This document shows positions 46,348 through 54,985 of a stretch of DNA of 64,000 nt, one piece after another. Each line of letters starts with the position of its first letter. Position 1 is the stretch's first letter. The stretch is from Bacteroidota bacterium (lineage in GTDB: Bacteria > Bacteroidota > Bacteroidia > Chitinophagales > LD1). Position numbers and translations under genes: made by a program. The notes beneath the pieces were generated by a model. The model was not told the DNA's origin. It saw only the letters and a program-made list of their open reading frames with translations, and searched no databases. The DNA is taken from the NCBI GenBank assembly GCA_016715625.1, contig JADJZU010000009.1:91243-155242 (forward strand), given 5' to 3'.

Positions 46348-47133
46348 ATGTTTGTCGTTGTGAATCGTCTTAGATATCTCCGTTTTTTACTCTTACCAAT
46401 GTTGCTATTGGCATTTTTGCCATCCTGTAAACTTCTTTTCCCTAACAATATGTTTCGGCAAAAGGACTATCAATATTTTGAGTTAGCACAAAAAAAAGTA
46501 GACGAATACATTATTCAGTCAGGCGATCAGTTAACTGTACAATTGTTTACCCGCGATGGTTTTAAACTGATTGATGCAGTAAGCGGAAGTGCCGGCATTC
46601 AAGCCACACAAACTCAACTTACAGGCCTACAATATTTGGTAGATGCTGAGGGATTTGTAAATCTGCCTATTCTTGGAGAGATGTTTGTGAAAGGGTTTAC
46701 CGAATCTCAATTAGAAACAATCCTTTCAGACAAATATGCATCCCTGTATGTAGACCCTTATATTGTGGTGACGGTTATAAACAGGCGCGTCTTTTTCTTC
46801 AGAGGGAGTACCAGTTCCATCATTACTTTAAACCAGGCCCCCACTACTATTTTGGAAGTCATTGCCAAATCAGGTGGTATACCCGAAAATTTCAAAGCTT
46901 ATAACATTAAAGTAATCAGGGGTGATTTGAAAAACCCACAAGTTACCATCATTGATTTATCTACTTTGGAAGGACTCCGAAAATCGGATCTCATTGTGCA
47001 GTCTAATGATATCATCTACCTTGATTTCAGATATAATGTGCCCAATGCTATTTTATCTCCATTGGTTCCATACATTAGTCTGCTGACCACCGTCAGTACA
47101 TTAATTGTCTTAATTACTACCCTTGCAAAGTAA
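46348..47133 (+). CDS. Polysaccharide export lipoprotein (Wza-like, SLBB domains)
   Basis: A 261-residue outer-membrane export protein. A lipoprotein signal peptide ends in FLPSC. The polysaccharide biosynthesis/export domain (VDEYIIQSGDQLTVQLFTRD; LVDAEGFVNLPILGEMFVKG; QLETILSDKYASLYVDPYIVV) is followed by an SLBB-like segment (TTILEVIAKSGGIPE). The C-terminus ends in a hydrophobic helix. It forms the periplasmic/outer-membrane channel for the glycan whose chain length is set by the tyrosine kinase encoded next; their genes overlap by 11 bases. Confidence 0.86.
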   Translation: MFVVVNRLRYLRFLLLPMLLLAFLPSCKLLFPNNMFRQKDYQYFELAQKKVDEYIIQSGDQLTVQLFTRDGFKLIDAVSGSAGIQATQTQLTGLQYLVDAEGFVNLPILGEMFVKGFTESQLETILSDKYASLYVDPYIVVTVINRRVFFFRGSTSSIITLNQAPTTILEVIAKSGGIPENFKAYNIKVIRGDLKNPQVTIIDLSTLEGLRKSDLIVQSNDIIYLDFRYNVPNAILSPLVPYISLLTTVSTLIVLITTLAK

Positions 47134-49588
47134 CGACTCTATCAAAACTCCCGAAGCCAATGAAGAATCGTTCAGCCCAATGGATGATTTTAATGTTGGG
47201 CTGTTAATTTTCATAATTAACAGATCGGTTATTTGGGTCATACTCCTGGTATTGCTCACCACCACACTGGCACTGGTTTACTTACGATACGCACCCAGAA
47301 TTTACGAATCTTCCACCAAACTGATGCTCAAACAGGAAAAGAAAACGCAGATGCTGGGTGTTGGAAAGCTGGTATATGAGCAGGATGAATCGGAGATTAG
47401 AAGAGAAATGCAGCTCATGAATTCCAAGTTATTGTTGGAACGGGTGATTGCTAAACTTCCCCTTAGCATAGCCTATTTCAAAGAAGGGAAAACAAAGTTT
47501 ATTAATACCGAGTTATATACACAAACTCCGTTTGTAGTCACCGGCTGGACAAAATCAGAGGATATGTTCGGCTTACCCATTTATGTAAAATTGCTGGACC
47601 GGTCAACACTTTATGTGGGCTTAACGTATAGTGGCGTTGATTATGAATACACCATAAAATCCGGACAGTCAATTAAAAACAAATTTCTGGATATACAGAT
47701 TACTATAGAAAGAGATAAACTTAAAGACGAAGATTTTTCAGGAATTTTCTATTTCAAGTTTATGAAAACAGATGATTTGGTAGCCGAGCTCTCTAGTAAG
47801 CTTCAAGTAGAGCCTATCGACTTTGGCACTAAGACCATATCGCTACTTTACAAGGATAAAAATCCGGTTAGAGCGCGTGATATAGTAGCAACCGTATCAG
47901 ATGAGTTTATCAAATATGATATTGAGCGAAAGAAGGAAAGTTTCATCAGCATTCTTGAATTTCTAGATGCGCAGATAGACACATTCACGACTAGTTCAGA
48001 TCAATTTATGGACTCTGTATCTCTGCTTAGGCTCAGAGATAATTTTTTCGATAAAGGGTTAAACTACATTGGAGATTTGACTACAAAAACATCAAAATAT
48101 GAGGACCTGTTCAAAGATTATGAGTATGACCTAAAGTTACTATTCAAACTAAAAGAATACCTACTCAAAACGAAAGATTACAGCATACTTCCCTCCTATA
48201 AGTTTAAGTTTCCCACCTCAAACTTTGACACAGAGATTCAAGCGATTAATGAATTGCAAAATCAGAGAAAAATGATTTTGATGGATGCGACTACTCAGCA
48301 CCCGCAAACCAGAATGATTGATAATCGTATTGAGGAATCCAAAATCAGACTTTTTAAAAATGTAGAAAACTCTATTGAGGGTTTAAAGACAAGCTATCAG
48401 CAAACCAGAGAGGAATATGGAAAATACATGTCCGAGATATTGAGAACTCCTGATTTGCAGAGTAAGTATGCCCGCTTAGATAAAATGGGGAATATCAAAA
48501 ACAATTTTGTGTTGGAGCTTTACGGGCAAAAATCGAATTATTTGATTGCAACTGCTGGAATTGTATCAGACTATGTAACTCTCGAAAAGGCAAGTTTGCC
48601 GGATTCTCCCATTTCCCCAAAAGGAAACCTTATAAAAATTGGCGGTGTTGCCGTAGGCCTTGTATTAGGATTATTGCTAATCATTATTCGATACCTACTG
48701 CACAATACCATTATTTCTGTTGATGACGTGGTCAAGAAAACACGTGCTCCGCTATTAGGGGTAATCCCTCGGCATAGAGAAGAAATGGAGCGCTCCCAGA
48801 TTGTAGTCACTCAGGATCCAAAGGCAACAATTACAGAAGCCTTCAGAGCTATTCGATCTAATCTTCAATTCATAGCCTCTAAACAAGGCACCAAAATAAT
48901 TTCTACTACGTCAACCATTCCAGGAGAAGGAAAAACATTTGTATCGCTCAACATCGCAGCCATTCTCAGCCTACTTAATAAGAAAGTTATCATTCTTGAT
49001 TTTGATATGCGAAAGCCAAGGCTAGATAAAATTTTTGAGGTGGAAAGCTTTAAAGGCGTCAGTACGATTCTGAGTGGTCAAACCACTATCGATGAGTGCA
49101 TTATGGAATCAGGTGTTCCAAATCTTGATTTTATTACATCCGGGCCTATACCGCCCAACCCTTCCGAACTTATTCTTTTGCCATCATTGGATGAATTGAT
49201 AGAATACCTCAAAGAACGATACGACTTTATTGTTTTAGATACACCTCCTATTGGCTTGGTTACGGATGCACTTGAAATTCTGAAAAAGAGCGATTACCCT
49301 ATCTACGTTCTCAGAGCATCTTACTCCAATAGGAATTTTGTGGAGAATGTAAACCGCATCATGCGCGACAATAAACTGAAGAACTTATCCTGTGTGTTAA
49401 ATGATTTTGGCAGAGGGGCCTCGGGGTATGGTTATTACTATGGGTATAGTTACGGGTATGGGTATGGTTACGGGTATGGTTACGGGTATGGCTATGGGTA
49501 TGGTGCAAAGTATGGCGATGGCTATTACTCCACTAAAGAAACTCCGAAAAAGGAACCTTTTTTCAAGAAGCTATTTAGGGGTAATTAG
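47123..49588 (+). CDS. Bacterial tyrosine kinase of polysaccharide co-polymerase type (Wzc-like)
   Basis: An 821-residue Wzc-type protein with two transmembrane helices (about 35-55 and 508-528) around a large coiled-coil-rich periplasmic region, and a cytosolic BY-kinase domain. EAFRAIRSNLQFI, the Walker A STIPGEGKTFVSLNIA (near 600-610), Walker A' VIILDFDMRKPRLDKIF and Walker B FIVLDTPPIG are clear. The C-terminal tail is unusual: about 16 tyrosines in alternating GY repeats (GYGYGYGYGYGYG) end in KYGDGYYS, a longer and more regular autophosphorylation cluster than usual. The start is TTG overlapping wza by 11 bases; ATG at 47180 is possible but leaves only 12 residues before the first helix. 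Confidence 0.88.
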   Translation: MQSNDSIKTPEANEESFSPMDDFNVGLLIFIINRSVIWVILLVLLTTTLALVYLRYAPRIYESSTKLMLKQEKKTQMLGVGKLVYEQDESEIRREMQLMNSKLLLERVIAKLPLSIAYFKEGKTKFINTELYTQTPFVVTGWTKSEDMFGLPIYVKLLDRSTLYVGLTYSGVDYEYTIKSGQSIKNKFLDIQITIERDKLKDEDFSGIFYFKFMKTDDLVAELSSKLQVEPIDFGTKTISLLYKDKNPVRARDIVATVSDEFIKYDIERKKESFISILEFLDAQIDTFTTSSDQFMDSVSLLRLRDNFFDKGLNYIGDLTTKTSKYEDLFKDYEYDLKLLFKLKEYLLKTKDYSILPSYKFKFPTSNFDTEIQAINELQNQRKMILMDATTQHPQTRMIDNRIEESKIRLFKNVENSIEGLKTSYQQTREEYGKYMSEILRTPDLQSKYARLDKMGNIKNNFVLELYGQKSNYLIATAGIVSDYVTLEKASLPDSPISPKGNLIKIGGVAVGLVLGLLLIIIRYLLHNTIISVDDVVKKTRAPLLGVIPRHREEMERSQIVVTQDPKATITEAFRAIRSNLQFIASKQGTKIISTTSTIPGEGKTFVSLNIAAILSLLNKKVIILDFDMRKPRLDKIFEVESFKGVSTILSGQTTIDECIMESGVPNLDFITSGPIPPNPSELILLPSLDELIEYLKERYDFIVLDTPPIGLVTDALEILKKSDYPIYVLRASYSNRNFVENVNRIMRDNKLKNLSCVLNDFGRGASGYGYYYGYSYGYGYGYGYGYGYGYGYGAKYGDGYYSTKETPKKEPFFKKLFRGN
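49424..49506 (+). repeat. In-frame GGGTAT-type tandem repeat coding the tyrosine tail of the kinase
   Basis: Within the Wzc-like gene, units GGGTAT, GGTTAC and GGCTAT alternate (GlyTyr codon pairs) over about 83 bases. They are imperfect 6-base repeats with a 12-base super-unit GGGTATGGTTAC. Such tracts can expand or contract by slippage while staying in frame, and so change the number of phosphorylatable tyrosines. Confidence 0.8.
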
Positions 49589-49681
49589 TAATTGTGCAGT
49601 TATAGCATAAAAGGGTATTGACAATTTATGGACAGGCCTTAAATTGTGTTTCTTTGATTGCTCCGAAAAATCGGATTTATT

Positions 49682-50800
49682 ATGAGCGAAGGTCAAATTA
49701 TCTTCCTTTTTCTGGTTCTATATTTCTTGATTAGTAGTTTTTTCTCGTTTCTGATAAACTGGCTATTTCTTCGTTTTTCATTTAATCTTGGTTCCAGAAG
49801 TTCATCTGACACTAACCAGATAAGGTGGGCAACTGCCGTAAAGCCTGCTATTGGCGGTATTTCCTTCTTTATCTTATTCCTCATTTCAATTTCTGTAATT
49901 GGCACTTTACCGCGCGACACGAATACATTTTTCGACAAGAGCCTGATTGGAATAATTGCTTCATCAAGCCTTGGTTTTATTCTTGGTTTGGCGGACGATG
50001 CTTATAACACCAACCCACTTGCCAAATTTATTGCGCAACTTTCTTGTGCATTTATCCTCATAATTTCCGATGTATACATTCGGGTCTCCGGTAATCCGGC
50101 ATTTGACTTCGCCATTACTGTGCTATGGGTAATTGGACTAATGAATAGTATTAACATGCTGGATAATATGGACGCAATTACTACGTCCATATCCATGTCT
50201 ATCATTGGTGGCCTTATTACTGTCATTGCTTTACAGGGTATATCCAGCAATACATTTTTATTAGTCATGCTGGTCGGTGTTTTGGGAGCATTGTCTGGCT
50301 TTTTATACTTCAACTGGAACCCATCCCGCATTTATATGGGCGATACGGGGAGCCAGTTTTTAGGGGTGTTTCTTGCTGCAACCAGCATCATGTTCTTCTG
50401 GAACTTTAGAGACAATACCTCTTCGGAGTGGATTCAACTAAAACAGTTTGTGGTACCCATGCTTATGTTTATAGTTCCGCTCGTGGATACCATTACTGTA
50501 ACCATCCGCAGACTGATGCGCAGGCAATCTCCTTTTGTGGGGGGCAAAGATCACATCACGCACCACTTGGTTTATTTCGGCCTGAATGACAAACAAACAG
50601 CAGCAGTGCTCATTACGCTTTCAGTGATATCAATACCCATTTGTGCGGCACTCATATTGGGATGGGTGGAGTGGAATTGGATGGTGACTTTCGCAGCCTT
50701 CACCTACTTTGCAATTGTATTCCTCATTTTCCAGATGATCTATAACATAGGTGCCAAGAGGCATGGATTAAACAGCGAATCGGAACAAACGGAAGAATAG
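49682..50800 (+). CDS. Undecaprenyl-phosphate glycosyl-1-phosphate transferase, MraY/WecA-like
   Basis: A polytopic enzyme of about 372 residues from ATG at 49682; the frame is open to a TTG at 49658. About 10-11 helices are present. The family landmarks are LGLADDAYNTNPLAKF (catalytic DDxxD-like region), MNSINMLDNMDAITTS (NxxNxxDNxD), FNWNPSRIYMGDTGSQFLG and the cytosolic HHLVYFGLNDKQT. It starts lipid-linked assembly by moving a sugar-1-phosphate onto undecaprenyl phosphate, here the initiating transferase of the polysaccharide locus. It is not MraY itself, because it lies outside a cell-wall cluster. Confidence 0.84.
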   Translation: MSEGQIIFLFLVLYFLISSFFSFLINWLFLRFSFNLGSRSSSDTNQIRWATAVKPAIGGISFFILFLISISVIGTLPRDTNTFFDKSLIGIIASSSLGFILGLADDAYNTNPLAKFIAQLSCAFILIISDVYIRVSGNPAFDFAITVLWVIGLMNSINMLDNMDAITTSISMSIIGGLITVIALQGISSNTFLLVMLVGVLGALSGFLYFNWNPSRIYMGDTGSQFLGVFLAATSIMFFWNFRDNTSSEWIQLKQFVVPMLMFIVPLVDTITVTIRRLMRRQSPFVGGKDHITHHLVYFGLNDKQTAAVLITLSVISIPICAALILGWVEWNWMVTFAAFTYFAIVFLIFQMIYNIGAKRHGLNSESEQTEE

Positions 50801-50874
50801 GTTTTCAGAACAATCTTTCTTATTACAAGTTTTTTTGGCTGTAATTCTTTAAATCTAATAATGGGATATTCGCA

Positions 50875-51102
50875 TTACTGTTTTCTCAAACGTTCAAACA
50901 ATTCAGATACAGTTTCGGCAGCTTTTAAATCTTCGGATGAAAGCGTCTTGCCAAATTCTGCATCTATCATAGCAATGATGATAAGCGCCAGCATGCTCCC
51001 CCACTCATCCAAGTTTTTAAATTTTGTATCGGGTTTTATTTCAGATGCGTCCGTTTGATGAAAGCATTCTGCAAACTTTTGTGTAAACTCTTCTAATACC
51101 AT
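50875..51102 (-). CDS. Stand-alone acyl carrier protein
   Basis: A 75-residue acyl carrier-like protein from the ATG at 51102; the longer frame to 51171 adds a hydrophobic 23-residue leader that is probably not translated. The phosphopantetheine site is in LDEWGSMLALI (S36; DSL is GSM here), in the expected helix II position. The other helices are acidic. It is small and alone, unlike AcpP in the fatty-acid operon, and lies at the 3' end of the exopolysaccharide genes on the opposite strand. A role in acylating the glycan or a carrier sugar is inference. Confidence 0.68.
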   Translation of the reverse strand: MVLEEFTQKFAECFHQTDASEIKPDTKFKNLDEWGSMLALIIIAMIDAEFGKTLSSEDLKAAETVSELFERLRKQ

Positions 51103-51181
51103 AGAAACAAAGAAAATAAAACCAATATTATTAGCTGTATATCCTGCTAACCATTTGGCAGGGTTATTCACATTGACAAAA

Positions 51182-51216
51182 AGTGGGCCGCTAAATTATT
51201 CTTAATGTTGCCCACT
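51182..51216. promoter_or_regulatory. Inverted repeat before the TonB-receptor start
   Basis: AGTGGGC (51182-51188) and GCCCACT (51210-51216) are perfect 7-base arms with a 21-base spacer. The repeat ends 18 bases before the TonB-receptor ATG, so it could form a leader hairpin or be an operator. No U-run follows. No match to a known regulator site is recognised. Confidence 0.35.
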
Positions 51217-51234
51217 AAATATAAACGCTAAATC

Positions 51235-53637
51235 ATGCGTAAATTATTTGCTGGAATTCTACTCCAATTACTATTTGTTAACACCACAATAGCCCAATCT
51301 ACCGTAATCAAGGGAGCATTGAAAGATGCTGCAAACGGCAAGCCCCTTGATGGGGCCACCGTGCTGCAACCACCGGCTAACGGCACCCTCACCGATGAAA
51401 AAGGTAATTTTCAATTAAATGTAGAGCCGGGTGATGTTACAGTTATATTCAGCTACCTCGGCATGCAGCCGGATACGCAGACTTACAACTTAAAAGCCGG
51501 GGAAAGCAAAACAATAAATGTGGAGATGGGTGAAAAACCTACCGAGTTGGGTACGGTAGTAATCGGTGAAAGTAAATATGCCGTAAAACTTCAAAAGCTA
51601 ACCGGATCCACGGATGTTATTAAGCCACGTATGTTGGAAAACAACAACATTACCAACCTGCAACAGGCGATTACGAAAATACCGGGTGTTACTATTCTTG
51701 ATGGACAAGCCAGTATACGCGGTGGTAGCGGTTACGCCTATGGCTCTGGAAGTCGCGTTACCCTTGTAATCGATGACCTTCCGCTCATGAGCCCCGACAG
51801 AGGGGAAATTAAATGGGCATTTGTGCCCACCGAAAATGTGGAGCAAATGGAACTGATAAAGGGAGCGTCTACATTGCAATATGGATCTTCAGCACTCAAC
51901 GGAGTATTGCAGGTGAGGACATCCTACCCTCGTGAAGAACCTCAAACAAAATTTACCTTTTATTACGAAGGGGTAGGCAAACCACCGGTAGATTCATTTC
52001 AATGGTGGAAACGCGATGGTCAGCTATTAAATGCGCCAAACATGGCCGGAATGACTTTTCTGCATAGCCAAAAATTTAAAGATGTTGATTTTGTGATAAG
52101 CGGAATGGCGCAAGGGATGCAGAGCCACCTGAACGAAGAATACGAGTACCTGGCTCGCTTCAACACCAAACTAAAGTATATACCACATAAATTTAACCGC
52201 CTGACTATGGGGTTAAACACTACAGTCATGTACCGAAGAAATGGATTCCAGTTTTATTGGAAAGGAGCAAGCACACCGTACATATCAGCAGATGGAGTAT
52301 CCATAGATGAAGATTTTATTCAATACCTGATTGACCCTTGGATTTCTTATCGCGACAAATCAAATAGTGTTCACAAAATTAATTTGAGGGTTTTTAACCA
52401 ACGCGAATCGGATGCAAAAGATGGCCGGCCATCCTTCACCTCGCTTTATACCGAGTATCAATTCAGACATCAGTTTGGCTCGTGGGTAAATTTGCTGGTG
52501 GGAGCAGTAAACAACCATTCTTGGATGGAGGATAATACACTTGGACAACACCAAATGGACCAGCCAGCCCTTTATGCTATTGGAGAGTTTACTTGGAAAG
52601 GGCTCACCATTAACGGAGGATTACGCGGAGAAGGACTTCGATTAGATAGTTCATTCGTTTTTGGTCCTCCCGTTGGTCGTCTAGGGTTAAACTGGCAGAT
52701 AAGAAAATTGAACTACATCCGCGCCAGTTGGGGTTCCGCTTTCCGATTCCCCAGTGTAGCTGAACGATTTGTACTATATGATTTAGCCGGTGTTAAAATT
52801 TTGCCAAACCCAGGCATTAAGCCCGAAAGCGGATGGACAGCTGAGCTAGGCTACAAGCGAAGTTTTCAGATAGGTAAGTTTTTGGGCTACTACGATTTCG
52901 TGCTCTTCTGGACAGAATTCAAAAACATGATAGAATTTACCTTTGGAACAAAGTTTGAAAACGGTTCACTGTTTCCTTACTTCCAAAGCCAAAATGTGTC
53001 CAAGGCCAGAATTTTTGGATGGGAAACATCCATTGCCGGAGAAGGAAAAATTGGACCGGTAGATATCAATACGCTTATAGGCTATACTTATTTCTATGGC
53101 GTAGACTTAAACGATACTGTTTCTACAAAAAATGTAGGCGATTTTATCGGTGATGCGTTTTCCAAATTCGTGTTACCTACGCCTAAGGATGATTCTACCA
53201 GCACAGCTTATAGCAAATGGGATAAGTTAACCGCAGGCATGCTTCGCTATCGTAACCGCCACACCATGAAGGCGGACATTGACCTTGCTATTTATAGCAA
53301 ATACCATATTGGCACTAGTATTCAGTTTTATGGATACATGACGAGCGTTGACAAAATCTTTGAGGTCTTCATCAAGGATGCCAAAGCTGAACGCGCTAAA
53401 AGAATAAATCAGGGGGATTGGGCTTGGGATATTAGAGCCGGCTATGATTTCAACAAAAATATTTCGTTGAATTTCATTGTAAAAAATGTACTTAACGCCA
53501 ACTACGCTACACGATTTACCAAACCAGAAAGACCCCGTTCTTATACAGTACAGTTCACTGTAAGATTTGGCAAATCAGGCAACAAGGATTTATCCATTAA
53601 CAACGCCTCTGGTGGCATGAGAAACAATTCATTTTAA
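51235..53637 (+). CDS. TonB-dependent outer-membrane receptor with carboxypeptidase-like plug extension
   Basis: An 800-residue outer-membrane receptor. After the signal peptide (...LLFVNTTIAQ) comes a carboxypeptidase regulatory-like domain (KGALKDAANGKPLDGATVLQ, GTLTDEKGNFQLNVEPGDVTV), then the TonB plug (GVTILDGQASIRGGSGYAYG, VLIDDLPLMSPD, QYGSSALNGVLQV) and a 22-strand barrel. It is shorter than SusC and lacks an adjacent SusD, so it is not a starch-type pair. The barrel's last strand ends RSYTVQFTVRFGK with a short serine/asparagine tail. The substrate is unknown. A 7-base inverted repeat precedes the start. Confidence 0.87.
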   Translation: MRKLFAGILLQLLFVNTTIAQSTVIKGALKDAANGKPLDGATVLQPPANGTLTDEKGNFQLNVEPGDVTVIFSYLGMQPDTQTYNLKAGESKTINVEMGEKPTELGTVVIGESKYAVKLQKLTGSTDVIKPRMLENNNITNLQQAITKIPGVTILDGQASIRGGSGYAYGSGSRVTLVIDDLPLMSPDRGEIKWAFVPTENVEQMELIKGASTLQYGSSALNGVLQVRTSYPREEPQTKFTFYYEGVGKPPVDSFQWWKRDGQLLNAPNMAGMTFLHSQKFKDVDFVISGMAQGMQSHLNEEYEYLARFNTKLKYIPHKFNRLTMGLNTTVMYRRNGFQFYWKGASTPYISADGVSIDEDFIQYLIDPWISYRDKSNSVHKINLRVFNQRESDAKDGRPSFTSLYTEYQFRHQFGSWVNLLVGAVNNHSWMEDNTLGQHQMDQPALYAIGEFTWKGLTINGGLRGEGLRLDSSFVFGPPVGRLGLNWQIRKLNYIRASWGSAFRFPSVAERFVLYDLAGVKILPNPGIKPESGWTAELGYKRSFQIGKFLGYYDFVLFWTEFKNMIEFTFGTKFENGSLFPYFQSQNVSKARIFGWETSIAGEGKIGPVDINTLIGYTYFYGVDLNDTVSTKNVGDFIGDAFSKFVLPTPKDDSTSTAYSKWDKLTAGMLRYRNRHTMKADIDLAIYSKYHIGTSIQFYGYMTSVDKIFEVFIKDAKAERAKRINQGDWAWDIRAGYDFNKNISLNFIVKNVLNANYATRFTKPERPRSYTVQFTVRFGKSGNKDLSINNASGGMRNNSF

Positions 53638-53641
53638 TAAA

Positions 53642-53671
53642 GTTTGGTTATAGAGATTCTCATAACCAAAC
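53642..53671 (+). other. Strong hairpin directly after the receptor stop codon
   Basis: GTTTGGTTAT/ATAACCAAAC (10 bp, 53642-53651 with 53662-53671) is extended by GAG/CTC inside. No U-run follows on the plus strand, so it is probably a 3'-end stabiliser or part of a structured RNA. A second inverted repeat (ATTTTCAGC at 53685-53693, GCTGAAAAT at 53723-53731) lies just after it. Confidence 0.4.
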
Positions 53672-53825
53672 AAATTCCCAGTCTATTTTCAGCAAGTTAC
53701 TTGTTTAGTCAATATTTTATCGGCTGAAAATCAATTCATTATGTATTAATTGAAAAATTTATTACGAATGGTGTAACAAATTCGGATAGGCCATCGTTAA
53801 AGAAGATACCATAGTGCTTAAGTTT

Positions 53826-53862
53826 AAGAGTCGGGAGGTCAGGGGCCCGGCTCTTTTTTTTT
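53826..53862 (+). terminator. Intrinsic terminator downstream of the TonB receptor
   Basis: AAGAGTCGGG pairs with CCCGGCTCTT (53826-53835 and 53846-53855, one T.G pair) around a 10-base loop, followed by a run of T to 53862. It lies 188 bases after the receptor stop codon and just before the convergent permease gene. Confidence 0.8.
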
Positions 53863-53866
53863 GTAC

Positions 53867-54943
53867 CTACTTGGGTGCTTTCTTCAGTAAATAGAACGCG
53901 GCCGCTCCAAATACAAGGTTGGGAATCCAGACCGCCACCAAAGGCGGAAGGGACGAGTTAGTGGCAAATGTGATAGAGAACTTCATTATAATCTCATACA
54001 ATGCACTAAGTCCTATACCCAGCACCAAATGCCATCCCAGCCCTCCGCGCATTTTACGGCAAGCTACGCTTACACCTATCAATGTCAAAATGTATATGCT
54101 AAAAGCAGATGAAGTTCTGCGATACCGTTCTACCTCATAAAACTCTATATCTGACTGTCCGGTTTTATACATATAACTAATGTATTCCTTCAATTCAGGG
54201 GTAGTCATTTCTTCTTTAATGTGTTGTGCAAATGAAAAGTCGTCCGGTTTAAAATTAAATGCGGAAACCAACTCGGTGCCCTTACTGATTTTATCACGCA
54301 CCGGATCCATTTCACGTATGTAGTAATCACTTACTTTCCATTTCTGTAGCTGCTTATCCCATTCTATTTTTTCTGAACGCAGTTTATATATCAACTTACC
54401 CTCTTTAAACTTATCTATCGAAAATTTATACCCGCTACCATCACTTGGTTTGTAATTTTCAAAATACACCACTACTCCCGGCTCCACCATACGATGAAAA
54501 TTATAGCGTGCATTTTCATACGGCTTACTGACATACTTTTTCTCAAAGTCGATTCGCTTGCTGTTGCTGTAAGGAACAAAAAAATTATTGCCCAGATAAA
54601 AGGTGAGGGCCAATATGGATGCACCAATAAAATAAGGATACAAGAATCTGTAAAAACTCGTTCCGCTATTGAGTATCGCAATAATCTCGGAACGGGAAGC
54701 CAGCTGCGATGTAAAAAAAATAACGGATACCAACGCAAAAAAAGGACCTATCAATGAAGTAATAAACAATATGAAATAGAACAAATACTCCCTGACTACA
54801 ATTGAAAAAGTGGCGTGGTTATCGACAAATGCATCAATCTTTTCACTCACATCTATTACCACTGTAATGCACAAGAGCAAAAGCATAATAAACACGAACG
54901 TGCCTAAGAACTTTTTGAGTATGTACCAGTCTAATTTTTTCAT
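53867..54943 (-). CDS. LptF/LptG-family lipopolysaccharide transport permease
   Basis: A 358-residue YjgP/YjgQ-type permease, one of the two membrane subunits of the LptB2FG exporter. The opening MKKLDWYILKKFLGTFVFIM is typical, with about three helices before and three after a large periplasmic beta-jellyroll (about residues 125-265) containing EKKYVSKPYENARYNFH. The C-terminal WHLVLGIGLSALYEIIMKF and PPLVAVWIPNLVFG are signature helices. Whether it is the LptF or LptG paralogue cannot be decided. It follows tgt by 42 bases, probably in one transcript. Confidence 0.88.
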   Translation of the reverse strand: MKKLDWYILKKFLGTFVFIMLLLLCITVVIDVSEKIDAFVDNHATFSIVVREYLFYFILFITSLIGPFFALVSVIFFTSQLASRSEIIAILNSGTSFYRFLYPYFIGASILALTFYLGNNFFVPYSNSKRIDFEKKYVSKPYENARYNFHRMVEPGVVVYFENYKPSDGSGYKFSIDKFKEGKLIYKLRSEKIEWDKQLQKWKVSDYYIREMDPVRDKISKGTELVSAFNFKPDDFSFAQHIKEEMTTPELKEYISYMYKTGQSDIEFYEVERYRRTSSAFSIYILTLIGVSVACRKMRGGLGWHLVLGIGLSALYEIIMKFSITFATNSSLPPLVAVWIPNLVFGAAAFYLLKKAPK

Positions 54944-54985
54944 CTCTCGTATTTTCTCTAGCAGTTTGGCTGTGCTGGGAAAGAA

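Noticed and set aside
49424..49506. A CRISPR-like repeat array
   Set aside because: The repeats are 6 bases, without spacers, and are in-frame Gly-Tyr codons.
49619..49650. A sigma-70-type TTGACA promoter before the WecA-like gene
   Set aside because: Bacteroidota promoters do not follow the TTGACA/TATAAT pattern, and no TATAAT or TAnnTTTG box lies at the right distance.
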